Below, in pieces: positions 9,604 to 14,851 of a DNA stretch of 14,851 nucleotides. The first letter of the stretch is position 1; every line of letters starts with the position of its first letter. Position numbers and translations under genes: made by a program. Source of the DNA: a bacterium (GTDB lineage Bacteria > Patescibacteriota > Microgenomatia > UBA8517); assembly GCA_021824385.1 (NCBI GenBank), contig JAKAKU010000046.1:1-14851 (forward strand), written 5' to 3'. The notes under the pieces are model-generated. The model was given only the letters and a program-made list of their open reading frames with translations, was not told where the DNA came from and made no database searches.

Positions 9604-10311
9604 ATGGAATTAACTCAAGGGAAATTATTTGTTGTTGCAACCCCATTGGGGAACATGAAAGACATCACGCTTCGTGCTATCGAAACATTGCAGGCAGTGG
9701 ACTTTGTGTTGGCTGAGGATTCTCGCGAGGCAAACAAACTTTTGACTGCGCTCAAAATAAAAAAAGAAGTTGTTGTGTACCACCAACATACAAGCGATAC
9801 CACTCGCCTCCATATTTTTGAAAGGCTTAAAAGAGGGGAAGATGCCGCCCTTATAACTGACGCAGGAACTCCCGGCATTTCAGATCCAGGCAACGAATTA
9901 ATTCATTTTCTAACAACATTTGATGCAAAACAAGAGGTGACTCCAATTCCTGGAGCTTCCGCTGTGACTGCACTTTTGTCAGTCTGTGGTTTTCCATCTC
10001 AACAGTTTACTTTTTTGGGTTTCCTTCCCAAAAAAAAACAATCAAAACTATTTAAAAATTTACAAGACCTCGAATTCCCTTTTGTTTTCTTTGAGTCTCC
10101 TCATAGAATAATAAAGTCGCTCGAGATGTTAAAAGAATATTTTTCTGAAAACACTCACGTATGCTTGGGAAGAGAATTAACTAAAATTCACGAGACAATT
10201 ATTCGTGGAAACCTTGATTACGTTCTTTTGGAGCTGAAAAAGAATCTTCCAGTGAAAGGGGAGATTGTTGTTGTCGTTAACCCAGAACCTCACTCAAATA
10301 TTCCCTCTTGA
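9604..10311 (+). CDS. rsmI: 16S rRNA (cytidine-1402-2'-O)-methyltransferase
   Basis: RsmI uses S-adenosylmethionine to methylate the 2'-O of C1402 in the 30S decoding centre. From Met at 9604 the protein starts MELTQGKLFVVATPLGN, the canonical N-terminus. Other landmarks are KDITLRAIETL, LAEDSREANKLL, the SAM-binding ALITDAGTPGISDPG, IPGASAVTALLSVCG, FLGFLPKKK, FFESPHRI, LGRELTKIHETIIRG and the final KGEIVVVV. The frame extends upstream to a TTG at 9535, but those 23 residues match nothing in the family and 9604 fits better. At 235 residues it lacks the small C-terminal helical domain of longer homologues (about 280 residues). Flanking genes give no operon. Confidence 0.95.
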   Translation: MELTQGKLFVVATPLGNMKDITLRAIETLQAVDFVLAEDSREANKLLTALKIKKEVVVYHQHTSDTTRLHIFERLKRGEDAALITDAGTPGISDPGNELIHFLTTFDAKQEVTPIPGASAVTALLSVCGFPSQQFTFLGFLPKKKQSKLFKNLQDLEFPFVFFESPHRIIKSLEMLKEYFSENTHVCLGRELTKIHETIIRGNLDYVLLELKKNLPVKGEIVVVVNPEPHSNIPS

Positions 10312-10466
10312 CGGGCCGTTTTAAAATGGTCTATATTTTTACTCAGAGATGTTAAAAGCATCTTTAGCGCAATTCTTTATGCAAAAACATGAAGGTTTGT
10401 GCGAAGCAATTCGTTGACTAATCAGAATGTATATATAAGTTTGTTGTTTTACAATAAAAGTATGTT

Positions 10467-10496
10467 TTGATGAATCTGGTTTGCTTGGTGTATATA
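10467..10496 (+). promoter_or_regulatory. Candidate promoter in the rsmI-tRNA gap
   Basis: TTGATG (10467-10472) and TATATA (10491-10496) are separated by 18 bases and followed at once by the palindrome CTTAATATTAAG (10503-10514), which would lie at the transcript start. No gene is evident downstream apart from a doubtful 60-codon frame at 10533, so the transcript would be non-coding or encode a very small protein. Confidence 0.3.
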
Positions 10497-10644
10497 TATA
10501 CTCTTAATATTAAGAACAAATAAGGGTTATCAATGGGTATGTTGCCAAAGCCTTTGTCGCGAGAGGTGAAGGGAACCTATTCCTTGCAAACTCTCATATT
10601 TAGCACTTTGTCTTTTTGTCTGCTTTGTTTTCGTATTGTCTGTG

Positions 10645-10699
10645 TTACGCCTCTTGCCTTAAGGAGTTTGTTTGTTGTGGAGTTAAAAGAGAGGCGTAA
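10645..10699. repeat. Inverted repeat, 10-bp perfect arms
   Basis: TTACGCCTCT (10645-10654) pairs perfectly with AGAGGCGTAA (10690-10699) across a 35-base interval that itself holds the palindrome CCTTAAGG. The structure lies about 30 bases from the 3' end of tRNA-Arg. It could fold as part of a plus-strand RNA or trim or terminate the minus-strand tRNA transcript; there is no clear T tract on either side. Confidence 0.45.
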
Positions 10700-10728
10700 T
10701 TTGTGTTTCCTATAAAAGCTGTCTCTTG

Positions 10729-10800
10729 TGCCCCTAGAAGGAATTGAACCCTCATCGTACCCTTAGGACGGGTCTGCTCTATCCGTTGAGCTATAGAGGC
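10729..10800 (-). tRNA. tRNA-Arg (anticodon CCT)
   Basis: On the minus strand: acceptor GCCTCTA with TAGGGGC, D stem GCTC/GAGC, loop AACGGATA, anticodon stem GACCC/GGGTA (top pair G27-A43 is a mismatch), loop GTCCTAA with anticodon CCT, T arm GAGGG, TTCAATT, CCTTC, discriminator A. CCA is not encoded. The variable loop is four bases and position 32 is an unusual G. Anticodon CCT reads AGG, hence arginine. Confidence 0.88.
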
Positions 10801-10817
10801 TAACTACTACCTCGTGA

Positions 10818-10847
10818 ATTTTAGCAATCTTTCTGTTACTATGCCAA
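10818..10847 (-). promoter_or_regulatory. Promoter of tRNA-Arg
   Basis: Read on the minus strand, TTGGCA (10847-10842) and TAAAAT (10823-10818) are separated by 18 bases. Transcription would begin around 10811, ten or so bases before the mature tRNA 5' end at 10800. This is the best -35/-10 pair in the window. Confidence 0.6.
10834..10842 (+). promoter_or_regulatory. Candidate extended -10 for the small membrane protein gene
   Basis: TGTTACTAT on the plus strand is an extended -10 (TG, one base, TACTAT). It would start transcription near 10849, about 35 bases before the ATG at 10884. It touches the divergent tRNA-Arg -35, so the two promoters would compete for polymerase. No -35 is evident. 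Confidence 0.3.
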
Positions 10848-10883
10848 TTAAGCTTTCTATTCGTCAGTACATGGGGAGGAATT

Positions 10884-11267
10884 ATGAAATTTGTGTTGTC
10901 TCACCCGAAAACGATCCGAGGTTTGTTGTCTACTGTTCCTTGGTATTTATCAATTGGCCTTTTTTGGATGCATATACGAGTTCATGTGTGGGAGGCGCTC
11001 GTTGGTTCAGATTTGATCATAACGCTTGGCTTTTTGGTGTGCATCCCGCTCATCGCCTTTTATACCGGATACAATGGGCTAAGTACCCAGAGATGGACCA
11101 AGCGTAGGCTTTTGTGGAATCTGATATTTGTCGTTATCGTGGGGTTTGCAGGAGCGTATGTGTGGCCCATGAATACACTCATCGTGAAAGGACTTTGTTG
11201 GTGTTTAATGGTGGTGTCAGTGAGAGCTTTTGATGACGCATACTGGTACTTCTCATCAGACAATTAG
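10884..11267 (+). CDS. Small four-helix membrane protein, function unknown
   Basis: This 127-residue protein is not recognised as a member of a named family. Four hydrophobic segments are visible: about 14-35, 44-63, 76-96 and 99-116. A basic cytoplasmic-type loop lies between the second and third (STQRWTKRR). Trp and aromatic residues are frequent (PWYL, FWMH, YVWPM, CWCL, YWYF). It has the only strong Shine-Dalgarno site seen in this window: GGAGG at 10875-10879, four bases before the ATG. It stands alone, divergent from tRNA-Arg and followed by its own strong terminator at 11276-11301, so it is a one-gene unit. The clean start and terminator make it a real gene; nothing around it indicates a role. 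Confidence 0.75.
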   Translation: MKFVLSHPKTIRGLLSTVPWYLSIGLFWMHIRVHVWEALVGSDLIITLGFLVCIPLIAFYTGYNGLSTQRWTKRRLLWNLIFVVIVGFAGAYVWPMNTLIVKGLCWCLMVVSVRAFDDAYWYFSSDN

Positions 11268-11275
11268 GATATTCG

Positions 11276-11301
11276 CACCCGCGCGCGCGGGTGTTTTTTT
11301 T
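11276..11301 (+). terminator. Rho-independent terminator
   Basis: CACCCGC (11276-11282) and GCGGGTG (11287-11293) form a GC-rich 7-bp stem with loop GCGC, followed by eight T (11294-11301). It ends the small membrane protein gene 8 bases after the stop. There is no matching A tract before the stem, so it should not serve the convergent minus-strand gene. Confidence 0.92.
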
Positions 11302-11313
11302 GTTCGAGAAGTG

Positions 11314-12489
11314 TTATTTAAGACTCAACCAGTAGAGGTTGGGGAGCGTACCTGTAGCTCCAAAGCTTGTTAGTATAACCATTTTGCTTGTTGAGGTTGT
11401 GGGGAAGGCGTACGGGAATATGTAGTTTCCACTATACACGGTTACTTTATTCGTCCCGTCGTAGTCAGCCACCACAATTTTTTGTTTGTCGGGAATAACG
11501 ACATTCAACGAGTTTTGAACCCAATAGACTGGGTTTCCGGTATCCTCTATCAAAAAGTTTCTATCTTCCTTTATGTCGTAGATATATATGTTTTTAGCTT
11601 TTAATGTCCTCTGTTGCGCTTGAGAGGAGGAACCAGGGAGCTCTTTGACTATTCCACTTGGTATTGTGGCACTTGCCGTAGCCGTGTATAAAATCTTTGT
11701 TTCGTCTGGCGAAAAGGTTATGTCTTTTGTGCTGGTTTGAAAAACCTTACGAACTTCAAGATCAAGTTTTGCAAGCTGAGCGGTTGTTTTTTCTTGTTTA
11801 CTGGTATCCCAATCAGTTTTGATTTTGGTCACTTGTGCGGATACATTGACCAGTTGTTTGGATTCGGTGTATGACGCGACAGGGAGAAGATATGTGGCTG
11901 ACTTTGATGCTACAAGGATATTTCGGGCGTCTGGCGACCATTCCCAAGTGAAGGAACTCAGATCGGCATTGGTAATGCGTTGAGGATCACGTCCAAATCC
12001 AAGCGGGAGGGTGGTTGTTTCATACATACACAAGCCACCTTTTGTTTCGTCTTTACTAACAGGCACGGCGTAGACTATTTTTGTGAAGTCAGGGCTTACC
12101 TGTGGATTTATAACGCCTGAAAAGCTTAATGCCGTAAGCGATGGTGCAGAGGGGATTAAGTAAGCATTTACTTGATTTACGATCTCCTTTTGAATGTTTA
12201 AGTTTTTGTGCCATTCTACAAATCCTTCTTTTCGTACACTTACCGTATGGCTTCCTGGGTCGAGGGTGATGGTATTGTTGGTTGCGGTTTGAAGGGTATC
12301 ATCGATAAAAACTTGTGCTCCCGTAGGCTCGGAGTTTACCACCAAAAGTCCCTTGGCTGAAATCTGAAGCGCCCCGTTGTCTTGCTTTTTTTCCAAACGA
12401 AATCCGCGCGCAAAGAGAATTGCGACGGCAGCAATTGCGCCCACTACAAGAATAGTAGACATCAGTATAAGAATGCGAAGTTTCACCAT
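11314..12489 (-). CDS. Membrane-anchored PEGA domain / beta-propeller-like protein
   Basis: The 391-residue protein starts with a short basic N-terminus and one membrane helix (about 6-27). A PEGA domain follows (about 47-113), with the hallmarks VVNSEPTGAQVFIDD, TNNTITLDPGSHTVSVRKEGF and a closing strand. The rest (about 120-391) consists of repeated beta units of the WD40/TolB type, such as NPQVSPDFTKIVYAVP, FTWEWSPDARNILVAS and ITFSPDETKILYTAT (each a hydrophobic strand, then SPD, then a strand). A propeller is therefore likely, exported and anchored to the cell surface. A Lys-rich helical insertion lies around 220-250. Such proteins are common in candidate-phyla genomes and no enzymatic activity is known. 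It is transcribed divergently from mreB from a shared promoter region of only 31 bases. Confidence 0.85.
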   Translation of the reverse strand: MVKLRILILMSTILVVGAIAAVAILFARGFRLEKKQDNGALQISAKGLLVVNSEPTGAQVFIDDTLQTATNNTITLDPGSHTVSVRKEGFVEWHKNLNIQKEIVNQVNAYLIPSAPSLTALSFSGVINPQVSPDFTKIVYAVPVSKDETKGGLCMYETTTLPLGFGRDPQRITNADLSSFTWEWSPDARNILVASKSATYLLPVASYTESKQLVNVSAQVTKIKTDWDTSKQEKTTAQLAKLDLEVRKVFQTSTKDITFSPDETKILYTATASATIPSGIVKELPGSSSQAQQRTLKAKNIYIYDIKEDRNFLIEDTGNPVYWVQNSLNVVIPDKQKIVVADYDGTNKVTVYSGNYIFPYAFPTTSTSKMVILTSFGATGTLPNLYWLSLK

Positions 12490-12493
12490 ATCC

Positions 12494-12506
12494 TGCTATT
12501 ATACCA
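12494..12506. promoter_or_regulatory. Overlapping, nearly symmetric divergent -10 elements
   Basis: The 13 bases TGCTATTATACCA read as an extended -10 on both strands: TG, one base, TATTAT on plus (12494-12502), and TG, one base, TATAAT on minus (12506-12498). The plus start would fall near 12509, 12 bases before mreB. The minus start would fall near 12491, two bases before the PEGA gene ATG, giving an almost leaderless message. No -35 is clear for either direction, which fits extended -10 promoters. Confidence 0.55.
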
Positions 12507-12520
12507 ATTAGAGAACATTT

Positions 12521-13522
12521 ATGCGTCGAAAAATTGCAGTTGATATCGGCACGAATAATACCGTCATTTGGTCAGATGGCACTATTGTGGTGAATGAACC
12601 TACAATTGTTGCCCTGTCTGCCGATAGTGAGAAGATAGTGGCTGTTGGAAAAGAAGCCTTATCAATGCTTGGAAAGACTCCGGAAACAGTACTTCAGGAA
12701 AAACCAGTGGTGGGTGGAGTGGTTGCAAATTTTTCCGTGGCAAAAGCATTTTTAAAGATAGAGTTTGCAAAACTCTCTAAATCTTTTGAACTTTTGAGAC
12801 CGGATGTGATGCTTACCGTGCCGTCGGGAAGTACCTCAGTTGAGAAGCGAGCGGCGCTCGAAATGGCACTAGAATCGGGAGCCTCACATGCATATATCGT
12901 GGATGCAACACTTGCAGCAGCAATTGGTGCAGGCGTAGCAGTGAGTTCACCCTCGGGTAACGTTGTGCTTCATGTCGGCGCAGATGTAACCGAGGCCGCA
13001 GTTTTGTCGCTCGGTGGAATCGTAGCCTTTCAAAGCAAACGGGTTGGGGGAAATACTATTAATACACACATAAAATCGTTCTTAAAAAAAGAGTATGGTC
13101 TTGTTGTGGGGGATGTTACTTGTGAAGAAATAAAGAGAAAACTGGTTTCTGCAATAGCTCCGACCGAGCATAAAGAAATGGAAATCTCTGGTCGTGACCT
13201 GACTTTTGGCATGCCGAGAAACATTACTATCAAAGACTCAGCGTTATTTGCTGTGACAGAGCCGGTATTTGAAGAAATCGTATCAGTACTCGAAATAGCC
13301 CTCGGTGATACACCTGCTGAATTGTCGTCTGACGTTATCGACAAAGGAATAGTATTAACCGGTGGAGGCTCATATGTAACTCGGTTTGACCGATATATTA
13401 CCAACACGACAGGTATTCCAGCTCATTTAGCAGAAGACCCAGAACTCTGTGCCGTTCGAGGCGCCGCAGTTGTACTGGAAAACTTGAATTTGTGGAAGAG
13501 AAGCATCATAACAAAGGCATAA
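12521..13522 (+). CDS. mreB: MreB-like bacterial actin with altered active site
   Basis: MreB forms membrane-associated filaments that guide cell-wall synthesis. This 333-residue protein has the actin fold in order: phosphate-1 loop VDIGTNNTVIW (7-17), NEPTIVAL, the VPSGSTSVEKRA region (100-111), phosphate-2 region (150-163), VGGNTINTHI (175-184), GRDLTFGMPRNI, the adenosine motif GIVLTGGGS (276-284) and AEDPELCAVRGAA. Two sites differ from normal MreB. In the usual IEEPMAAAIGAG the second Glu (equivalent to actin Gln137) is the catalytic residue; here the stretch is VDATLAAAIGAG, with Ala129 in its place. The usual DIGGGTTE of phosphate-2 is HVGADVTE, replacing the metal-linked Asp by His151. 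The short amphipathic N-terminal helix of many MreBs is also absent. ATP binding is plausible but hydrolysis doubtful. It may be a paralogue of a normal MreB. Confidence 0.85.
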   Translation: MRRKIAVDIGTNNTVIWSDGTIVVNEPTIVALSADSEKIVAVGKEALSMLGKTPETVLQEKPVVGGVVANFSVAKAFLKIEFAKLSKSFELLRPDVMLTVPSGSTSVEKRAALEMALESGASHAYIVDATLAAAIGAGVAVSSPSGNVVLHVGADVTEAAVLSLGGIVAFQSKRVGGNTINTHIKSFLKKEYGLVVGDVTCEEIKRKLVSAIAPTEHKEMEISGRDLTFGMPRNITIKDSALFAVTEPVFEEIVSVLEIALGDTPAELSSDVIDKGIVLTGGGSYVTRFDRYITNTTGIPAHLAEDPELCAVRGAAVVLENLNLWKRSIITKA

Positions 13523-13527
13523 TTTGT

Positions 13528-14328
13528 ATGGTTACGCATAAAAATACACCAAAAGACCGTAAAATAGATGTTATTCTGGGGATTCCTGTTGATAGCACTC
13601 CTGAAGATGTATTGCTAAAACGACTGCTGTCCTTTATCAAAATTAAAAAACAGTTTTTTATTGTTACCCCGAATCCGGAGATTATTCTCTTGGCGCAAAA
13701 CGATTCTGATTTGAAAAAAGCTCTTAACTTTGCGGATATTTCTATTCCCGATGGGACCGGGCTTATTTTTGCCGCAAGTGTACTGAACCTTAATCTAAAA
13801 AGCCGTATACCAGGACGAAAGTTCATGGAGCATCTTTTTGAATTAGCAAATACACATAAGCTCAAGATATATCTTCTTGGTGGAAGTCACGCGGTAATTA
13901 CTGGCTCTCTTGCTCGAATGAAAAAGAAGTATCCCTCTCTTGTTGCGAAGGGAATGGAAGGACCAAAACTTGGACAAGATGGTAAACCTGTGGATGGGGA
14001 AGCTCTCGAGATCGAAAGAAAAGTAACGAGTGCTATAAACAGCTTTAAACCCGATATCCTGTTTATTGGCTTTGGAGCTCCAAAGCAGGAGAAGTGGTTT
14101 TCTCTTAATCGTATGCATCTCGCTGTTGGGGGCGCAATGGTTGTTGGTGGAAGCCTCGATGTGTATTCTGGACAAAAAAGCCAATCGCCTGAACTGTTGA
14201 ATCGTCTTGGACTTGAGTGGTTGTGGAGGGTCGCGACTGAACCAAAAAGACTCTTTAGAATTATGAATGCAGTTCTTGTATTTCCAACACTAATTTTTAA
14301 GGAAAAAGCCAGACAGCTTTTGGGATAG
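13528..14328 (+). CDS. WecG/TagA/CpsF-family glycosyltransferase
   Basis: Members transfer N-acetylmannosamine or a related sugar from UDP to an undecaprenyl-linked acceptor in the synthesis of teichoic-acid-like or other surface glycans. Landmarks in this 266-residue protein: VTPNPEIILLAQ (46-57), PDGTGLIFAA with the likely catalytic Asp75, IPGRKFMEHL (94-103), LLGGS (116-120), IGFGAPKQEKW (180-190), and the closing GGSLDVYSGQKSQSPELL then RLGLEWLWRV (207-235). In the last block the family's FD and RAP are LD and QSP. A basic C-terminus (PKRLFRI) may hold it at the membrane. The open frame begins at a GTG at 13492 inside mreB, but ATG 13528, with AAAGG 10 bases upstream and 5 bases after the mreB stop, fits better. 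Probably co-transcribed with mreB. Donor and acceptor are unknown. Confidence 0.9.
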   Translation: MVTHKNTPKDRKIDVILGIPVDSTPEDVLLKRLLSFIKIKKQFFIVTPNPEIILLAQNDSDLKKALNFADISIPDGTGLIFAASVLNLNLKSRIPGRKFMEHLFELANTHKLKIYLLGGSHAVITGSLARMKKKYPSLVAKGMEGPKLGQDGKPVDGEALEIERKVTSAINSFKPDILFIGFGAPKQEKWFSLNRMHLAVGGAMVVGGSLDVYSGQKSQSPELLNRLGLEWLWRVATEPKRLFRIMNAVLVFPTLIFKEKARQLLG

Positions 14329-14851
14329 ATAGGTGACTTTTGTTATAGTTATATCTGGTTGACATTTGAATAAAAGTTCGTCGTTTTCAAAACCCCACAA
14401 TACACATATCGCTCCAATTCCAACTTTTTTTGCGGCTACCATGTCACGAGTTTCATCTCCCACATATACGCACTCTTCGATTTTGATATTGTATTTCTTA
14501 ATAACTTGTGAAAGTTTTTGTGCTTTTCCAAAATAACTAATTTTACTTTCCACAAACGAGAAGTACGGTGTCATATTGTTTTTTTGTAAGAAACTGACAA
14601 CATTCCTCTTTGAGTTTGAAGTAACAATACCGAGTGTGTGTTTTTTTGACAGTTTTTCTAGTTGCTCTCGTATGTCGGGAAATGGGTGTACTTCATGTAT
14701 GTGCCGTGCGGCGTATTGTCGCCCGATAAGTACCATCCAGAAAAGTTGCCATTTGGGAATGTGATGCCGTTTTGCTAAAGTTAAAACGCCAAGTGATCGA
14801 AATGACTCTTTACTTATTGTTTCTTGCCCACGCTTTGTGAGATATTGATTA
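14290..14851 (-). CDS. HAD-family phosphatase (phosphoglycolate-phosphatase-like), partial
   Basis: The frame is open from the right edge to the TAG at 14290; 186 codons are visible and the N-terminus with the nucleophile DxD motif lies outside. HAD motif II is IVTSNS, motif III is the Lys in YFGKAQKL, and motif IV is YVGDETRDMVAAKKVGI. The helical cap precedes motif II. The order and spacing fit the Gph/PGP-like phosphatases that remove phosphate from small organic phosphates, but the substrate cannot be read. An internal Met at 14736 is not the true start because the frame continues upstream with family-like residues (RGQETISKESFRSLGV). Its last 39 bases overlap the end of the convergent glycosyltransferase gene. 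Confidence 0.85.
   Translation of the reverse strand, partial: NQYLTKRGQETISKESFRSLGVLTLAKRHHIPKWQLFWMVLIGRQYAARHIHEVHPFPDIREQLEKLSKKHTLGIVTSNSKRNVVSFLQKNNMTPYFSFVESKISYFGKAQKLSQVIKKYNIKIEECVYVGDETRDMVAAKKVGIGAICVLWGFENDELLFKCQPDITITKVTYLSQKLSGFFLKN

Larger units (their letters stand above)
10312..10728. other. Non-coding stretch between rsmI and tRNA-Arg, possible structured RNA
   Basis: No convincing protein is encoded. The one open frame (10533-10715, 60 codons) gives a hydrophobic Cys/Leu/Phe string from a T-rich tract with no family features. The region contains a promoter-like pair (10467-10496), a 12-bp palindrome CTTAATATTAAG (10503-10514), a small hairpin near 10575-10591, and a 10-bp perfect long-range stem (10645-10654 with 10690-10699). 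These suggest a non-coding transcript, but no known RNA family was recognised. Confidence 0.4.

Noticed and set aside
10347..10363. Terminator after rsmI (AGATG, 7-base loop, CATCT)
   Set aside because: Only a 5-bp AT-rich stem and three T follow; too weak to call.
10414..10439. Promoter TTGACT with TATAAG
   Set aside because: Spacer is only 14 bases, outside the working range.
10533..10715. 60-codon plus-strand open frame
   Set aside because: T-rich tract giving a Cys/Leu/Phe string, no family features, crosses the 10645-10699 inverted repeat; more likely non-coding.
13492..13527. GTG start for the glycosyltransferase inside mreB
   Set aside because: Would overlap mreB by 31 bases; ATG 13528 follows the mreB stop with AAAGG at suitable distance.

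Overview
The window looks like a chromosome fragment from a bacterium of the candidate phyla radiation (Patescibacteria, probably Parcubacteria-like). This is inferred from protein style, not from a search. The signs are: a MerR-type helix-turn-helix fused through one membrane segment to a repetitive surface protein, a PEGA plus beta-propeller membrane protein, shortened housekeeping proteins (RsmI without its C-terminal domain, AtpC and AtpH missing domains), tightly packed genes, and few Shine-Dalgarno sites. UGA is an ordinary stop (it ends atpA, atpG and atpD), so the code is standard.

Layout. 1-1236 (minus): 5' part of a large HTH-TM-surface protein running off the left edge. 1237-1836: 600 bp divergent intergenic region with two promoter-like sites sharing a 19-bp motif. 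1837-9267 (plus): one tightly spaced block of eight genes, namely a membrane protein with a subunit-c-like hairpin, gpmI, then atpF, atpH, atpA, atpG, atpD and atpC. 9277-9351 (minus): tRNA-Pro(CGG). 9403-9491: three DnaA-box-like 9-mers. 9604-10311 (plus): rsmI. 10312-10728: non-coding. 10729-10800 (minus): tRNA-Arg(CCT). 10884-11267 (plus): small four-helix membrane protein with a strong terminator. 11314-12489 (minus): PEGA/beta-propeller protein. 12521-13522 (plus): MreB-like actin. 13528-14328 (plus): TagA/WecG glycosyltransferase. 14290-14851 (minus): partial HAD phosphatase.

Most interesting point: the F1 genes are complete (alpha, beta, gamma, epsilon, a delta-like and a b-like stalk), but no subunit a is present. 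The place of subunit c is taken by a 257-residue exported protein. Its C-terminal hairpin keeps the c-subunit loop (GRNP), but its last helix has no Asp or Glu. AtpH and AtpC are domain-reduced and the AtpA N-terminus looks short, while the catalytic residues of alpha and beta are intact. Either the true F0 a and c genes lie elsewhere, or this is an F1-type ATPase attached to a non-ion-translocating membrane ring that carries extracytoplasmic domains.

Two further points. The membrane-anchored MerR-type gene and the F1 block have promoter-like sites built on the same 19-bp element, so the surface protein could regulate both itself and the ATPase. The MreB-like protein has lost the usual catalytic Glu and the phosphate-2 Asp, so it may be a filament former that does not hydrolyse ATP normally.
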